A stretch of DNA of 15,655 bases from Stramenopiles sp. TOSAG23-2 (Eukaryota; Sar). The DNA lies in NCBI GenBank assembly GCA_900128395.1, contig LT649701.1, forward strand, positions 1 through 15,655. Reading direction: 5' to 3'. The position numbers and the translations under genes are program-made. The notes below the pieces were generated by a model. That model was not told the DNA's origin, did no database searches, and saw nothing but the letters and a program-made list of their open reading frames with translations. The first letter of the stretch is position 1, and each line of letters begins with the position of its first letter. Shown piece by piece: positions 15,601 through 15,655 of this stretch.

Positions 15601-15655
15601 GTTGAAGTAAATGAAATGGCATGGGGAAATTTAAGAAGCATAGCAGGTTCCGTCC
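15601..15655. repeat. Inverted copy of 9306-9360 at window end (probable chimera)
   Basis: All 55 bases are the exact reverse complement of 9306-9360. They encode, in sense on the plus strand, the channel's own segment after S2 (VEVNEMAWGNLRSIAGSV), whereas the rest of the gene reads on the minus strand. Reading the minus-strand ankyrin frame through this junction meets a stop (TAA, plus-strand TTA at 15631-15633), so the native upstream exon is replaced here. Confidence 0.95.

Noticed and set aside
1-15655. CRISPR arrays, bacterial operons, phage or plasmid modules
   Set aside because: Gene content, signals and protein families are all eukaryotic; no regularly spaced repeats are present.

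Overview
This is eukaryotic nuclear DNA from an AT-rich organism, most likely a unicellular protist. The evidence is five long, apparently intronless reading frames in standard-code usage (TAA and TGA both act as stops), asparagine/threonine/lysine runs inside proteins, AATAAA signals close behind stop codons, and several proteins found only in eukaryotes: a CCDC93-like endosomal coiled-coil protein, the snoRNP chaperone SHQ1, a RING protein resembling RNF141, a TPR protein, and a giant polycystin-type cation channel. The lineage cannot be named from the sequence alone.

Layout, left to right. Positions 1-49 are an exact reverse complement of 997-1045 and look like an assembly or amplification chimera. 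Real CCDC93 coding sequence runs from about 51 to 1853 (+). An 876-bp gap follows, holding a higher-GC patch with AGAT repeats, a possible two-exon minus-strand fragment and a hairpin next to an A13 run. SHQ1 is at 2730-4286 (+). An RNF141-like RING protein is at 4430-5329 (-), convergent with SHQ1. A 1.14-kb divergent intergenic region (5330-6473) carries a microsatellite, a pair of 20-bp inverted repeats about 350 bp apart and a long imperfect hairpin. A TPR protein of unknown role lies at 6474-7904 (+). The 3' part of a giant channel gene occupies 7936-15600 (-), convergent with the TPR gene with only 31 bp between stop codons. Positions 15601-15655 are an exact 55-bp reverse complement of 9306-9360, inside the same channel gene.

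The genes are not an operon. CCDC93 (Commander/CCC endosomal recycling), SHQ1 (H/ACA RNP assembly) and a myristoylatable RING protein are conserved housekeeping or trafficking genes. The most striking gene is the last. At least 2554 residues are visible, combining N-terminal ankyrin repeats, a fascin-like beta-trefoil segment, a SPRY domain, a second long ankyrin region and a complete polycystin (TRPP/PKD2-type) channel with TOP domain, pore and an extra hydrophobic segment between S2 and S3.

Both ends of the window fold back onto sequence inside the nearest gene. That pattern is expected of a whole contig from a multiple-displacement-amplified (single-cell) assembly ending at inverted chimeric junctions. 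The start of CCDC93 and the 5' end of the channel gene are therefore missing, and nothing outside about 51-15600 should be trusted as native context.
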